In this document: positions 34,301 to 36,662 of the stretch, in pieces | Position numbering within the stretch: the first letter of the stretch is position 1 | Layout: every line of letters starts with the position of its first letter | Origin: Trichosphaerium sp. ATCC 40318 | Taxonomy: Eukaryota; Discosea; Flabellinia; Trichosidae | Length of the DNA stretch: 36,662 nucleotides | Direction: 5' to 3' | Assembly (NCBI GenBank): GCA_038496445.1 | Contig: JALMLS010000475.1 | Coordinates: 1-36,662, forward strand | Notes under the pieces: model-generated | Told to the model about the DNA's origin: nothing | Database searches by the model: none | What the model saw: only the letters and a program-made list of their open reading frames with translations | Made by a program: the position numbers and the translations under genes

Positions 34301-36662
34301 GCTACTCATCATGGTAGACACAAATAGAAATTGTTTTACACGAAAACCGTAATGGGAAACAGTACGTACGCCTTGAGGTGAAAGATGGATTGGATCTATC
34401 TTATCAGAAGTTGTACGTTGGCTACATGATTTTTGGCTTTCCAATTTACTGATGGTATCAATAACATAGTTCTCAGGAGCCATAGAGATCTCAGTACGAC
34501 CTGTTGTAAGCTAAAAAATAAATGTTAACAAAGAAAATAGCGAATAAAAAAAGAAATAAAAGAATATCTCTCGTACGACATCATTGCCAGCAGTGAAATA
34601 AATGAAGTGGTTGTTTGTATCATTAACAATAGCAACAACATGCAATTTACCAGGAGCTTGGTATGGTACCATAGCAACTCTAGAAAGAGAACATTAACCC
34701 AAAGAAACAGTGTCTAATCAAAAAAAAATACGAACCTAATAACTTCAGGTGGACTTGGAAGTTTGAACTTAATCTTTGATGTTCTTTCACCATTTTCCCA
34801 TGTGATGTAGTCAGACACAACATGAAGCCTCTCAGTAAAGTCGAGATAAGGCAACACATTGAGGTTGGTTGGAATCTTAGGTTGTGTAACAAGAGTACGT
34901 CCATTAGCGTCATAAGGTTCTACGCTCATCTCAAGACGGAAGTGTACACATCCACGAATCTCTGGAATGTTTGCAGCGGCTTCATAGATACCGAGGGTAT
35001 AATCGCCAGCAGCCAATCCCTTGACAGTAAGGATATTACTTGTGAGAGTATTTCTACCAAAGTAAACTTCATTGTCGCTCTCTAAATTATACAAAGTTAG
35101 TAACCATCTTTTTTGAAGAGCACTGTTAACTACGTACCTTTCTTTTTCAACTTGATGAACAAGTCACTGGTTAAAAAGTCATAACCGACAGCAACATAAA
35201 GGTTGAAAGAAGTTTGGAAGCTAACAGAGTATTCCTTGGCAAGTGGAGTCTCAACTTGTGGAAAGTAAGATTTATCACTAAAAAAAAAGTCAGCAACTTG
35301 AAGATTTCTGTACACAAGAATAAAATATAGTGGCAGTACCTAGCGTAGTTATAGATGCTCAAGGTCTTTCTACCAAGAAGAGGTTGTGCCTTGACTTCAG
35401 GGAAGTGAGCAGGAGTTGGAGAGCAGCTAGTAGGCAAGTATCTATTGGAAACAGGTAGTGGCAGAACAGCAACAACCATTGAGAAAGCACTGCAAGGATC
35501 AACAGTGCTAGAATCAAGATGCCAGAACTTAAGAACGATTTTGTACTCATAACCAGGAGAAATCTTTGCAACGAAAGATTCTTCATCGTACAAGTTTCTA
35601 CCGCTAGCGATTCTAGTTCCATTTTGAGTGAGAGATACATCAATATCAACAGTAGATCTATCAACAAAGACACGAATGACAGAAACCGTCTTTACGCTGA
35701 ATTCGATTTGACGTGTAGTCAAAGCAGCTTGATCAACACCATCAGGTACATATAATCTAGTAGTTGATTCAGTACAAAGGTAATCGCTCAACAAAAAAAA
35801 AAACTAAACAACAAAAAAATACCTTAGTGGTACGGTTGAGCGTTTGCTGCCCTTCATGTATCTGATAGTATCAAGGGTCTTTGGTATTTCAACAGCATCT
35901 TCACCAGGACATTTTGGACTCTTCCAGTCGCTTGTGGTGTATGTATTCATCAAGAATGACATATGTCCGCATCTAAAGTTAAAAAGAAAATAAGCAAAAG
36001 AAGTACAACAACAAGAGCGTCGTACCGAGGAAGAACTGGATTACCGAATACATGATGATCAAATTGAGTTATTCTTAACATGTACGTTCTACCAGGGGAC
36101 AAAATTGCAGACAAGTAGTTGTAATTGTACATAGCAACACCGTATGACTCAATAGAAACTAATCAAAAAAAGTTAATATCATCCAAACCTCAAAGAAAAT
36201 ATAAAAATCAAACGTACTATCAGTAGCGTTCTCAGGGTTGACACTGTAGAGCTCAGCACGGAAATTGCTTGTCAAGAAGTCGCTACCAATACCAAATTCG
36301 AAGGCCATATTGCTACCAGTAGTGCTAAAGGTATATTCCTTGATTTGAGGACCTAGTAAAAAAAAATAGTTAAGATAATGATGATTTGCTAATTATGAAA
36401 AAAGTAGTACTTTTAATGAATGTATAGTATTCCACAGTTTCAGTGCCGTTAAAGTACTTGTTGGTACCATACGAGATACCATCAAAGATACTTCTTGAAG
36501 GTAGTTTATCAACAATATTCGTTGGGCAAGGAGCAGATATAAAGTAGTCAGGGTCAAGAGGTGATACAGCCATCTCAAAGGTCATTTCAGGACAGAACTC
36601 ATCTTAAACAAAAAATTAGTAACAAGAAAAAAAAAACAATTTGCTCGCAGCTTCTTGTAAAG
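31348..36662 (-). CDS. Large type I membrane protein with repeated extracellular modules and acidic tail (5' end outside window)
   Basis: About 20 minus-strand exons are joined by introns of about 35-90 nt, mostly with GTACG donors (for example 36159-36216, 35081-35138, 33833-33897, 32718-32812); one near 34142-34368 is longer. The extracellular part repeats a module with the pattern PG-x-Y-x-L-x-I followed 12-20 residues later by C-x-x-F-x-x-x-(M/L/V). Examples are EFCPEMTFEMAV, RCGHMSFLMN, PCSAFSMVVAV, RGCVHFRLEMSV, YCPEFFFALTI and PCPYFAMDLML. Then come a Pro/Thr-rich stalk (about 31840-32000), one membrane helix (ALIFIAAAIYCC, near 31740) followed by RRC, a cytoplasmic part, and an acidic end with several runs of five or six aspartates, stop at 31348. 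I do not recognise the family; the modules look like small beta-sandwiches. An adhesion or receptor role is only a guess. Confidence 0.75.

Overview
The window is nuclear DNA from a eukaryotic microbe. It is AT-rich, and every gene I could follow is cut by short introns of about 30-65 nt with GT...AG ends, very often with a GTACG-type donor and a CTAA-like branch site close to the acceptor. Because many introns keep the frame open, simple open reading frames are misleading here; the gene models below come from reading exons by hand. I cannot name the organism. STAND NTPases, BTB/KCTD proteins, F-box proteins, class C receptors and a giant-virus-like MORN pseudogene together would fit a free-living protist or an early-diverging fungus-like lineage. 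I saw no tRNA, rRNA or CRISPR array.

The window is dominated by a family of large surface receptors. Three complete copies lie head-to-tail on the plus strand (5865-10672, 19219-23294, 25898-30690). A fourth lies on the minus strand and runs off the left edge (1-2009). Each copy encodes a signal peptide, a long ectodomain of right-handed beta-helix coils (GG-x-x-NN style repeats, each coil roughly one exon), a seven-helix domain of the GABA-B/metabotropic (class C) GPCR type, and a C-terminal leucine zipper. This pairing of a beta-helix ectodomain with a class C GPCR core is the most interesting thing in the window. Copies 1 and 2 are nearly identical. Copy 3 has five near-identical coil exons where copies 1 and 2 have one, and its leucine zipper is one heptad shorter. 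Each plus-strand copy travels with an upstream minus-strand F-box/LRR-like gene or remnant, so the duplicated unit is about 5-6 kb. Rearranged receptor fragments lie at 2560-3970 and 23760-24450.

Between copies 1 and 2 are: a 1.9-kb terminal-inverted-repeat transposon (11145-13046); a broken F-box/MORN-repeat pseudogene of giant-virus type (13557-13924); a minus-strand gene that joins a KCTD-type BTB domain to a Nup98-like Gle2-binding motif and an FG-rich tail (14244-15903); and a divergent plus-strand STAND/NACHT-WD40 gene fragment (16155-17285). A 742-bp MITE with TA target duplication sits inside copy 1 and is precisely absent from copy 2.

The right end (31348-36662, minus) is the 3' part of a large multi-exon gene. 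It encodes a type I membrane protein with a repeated extracellular module, a Pro/Thr-rich stalk, one membrane helix and a very acidic tail. I do not recognise its family. Together with the receptors, it makes this a locus rich in cell-surface proteins.
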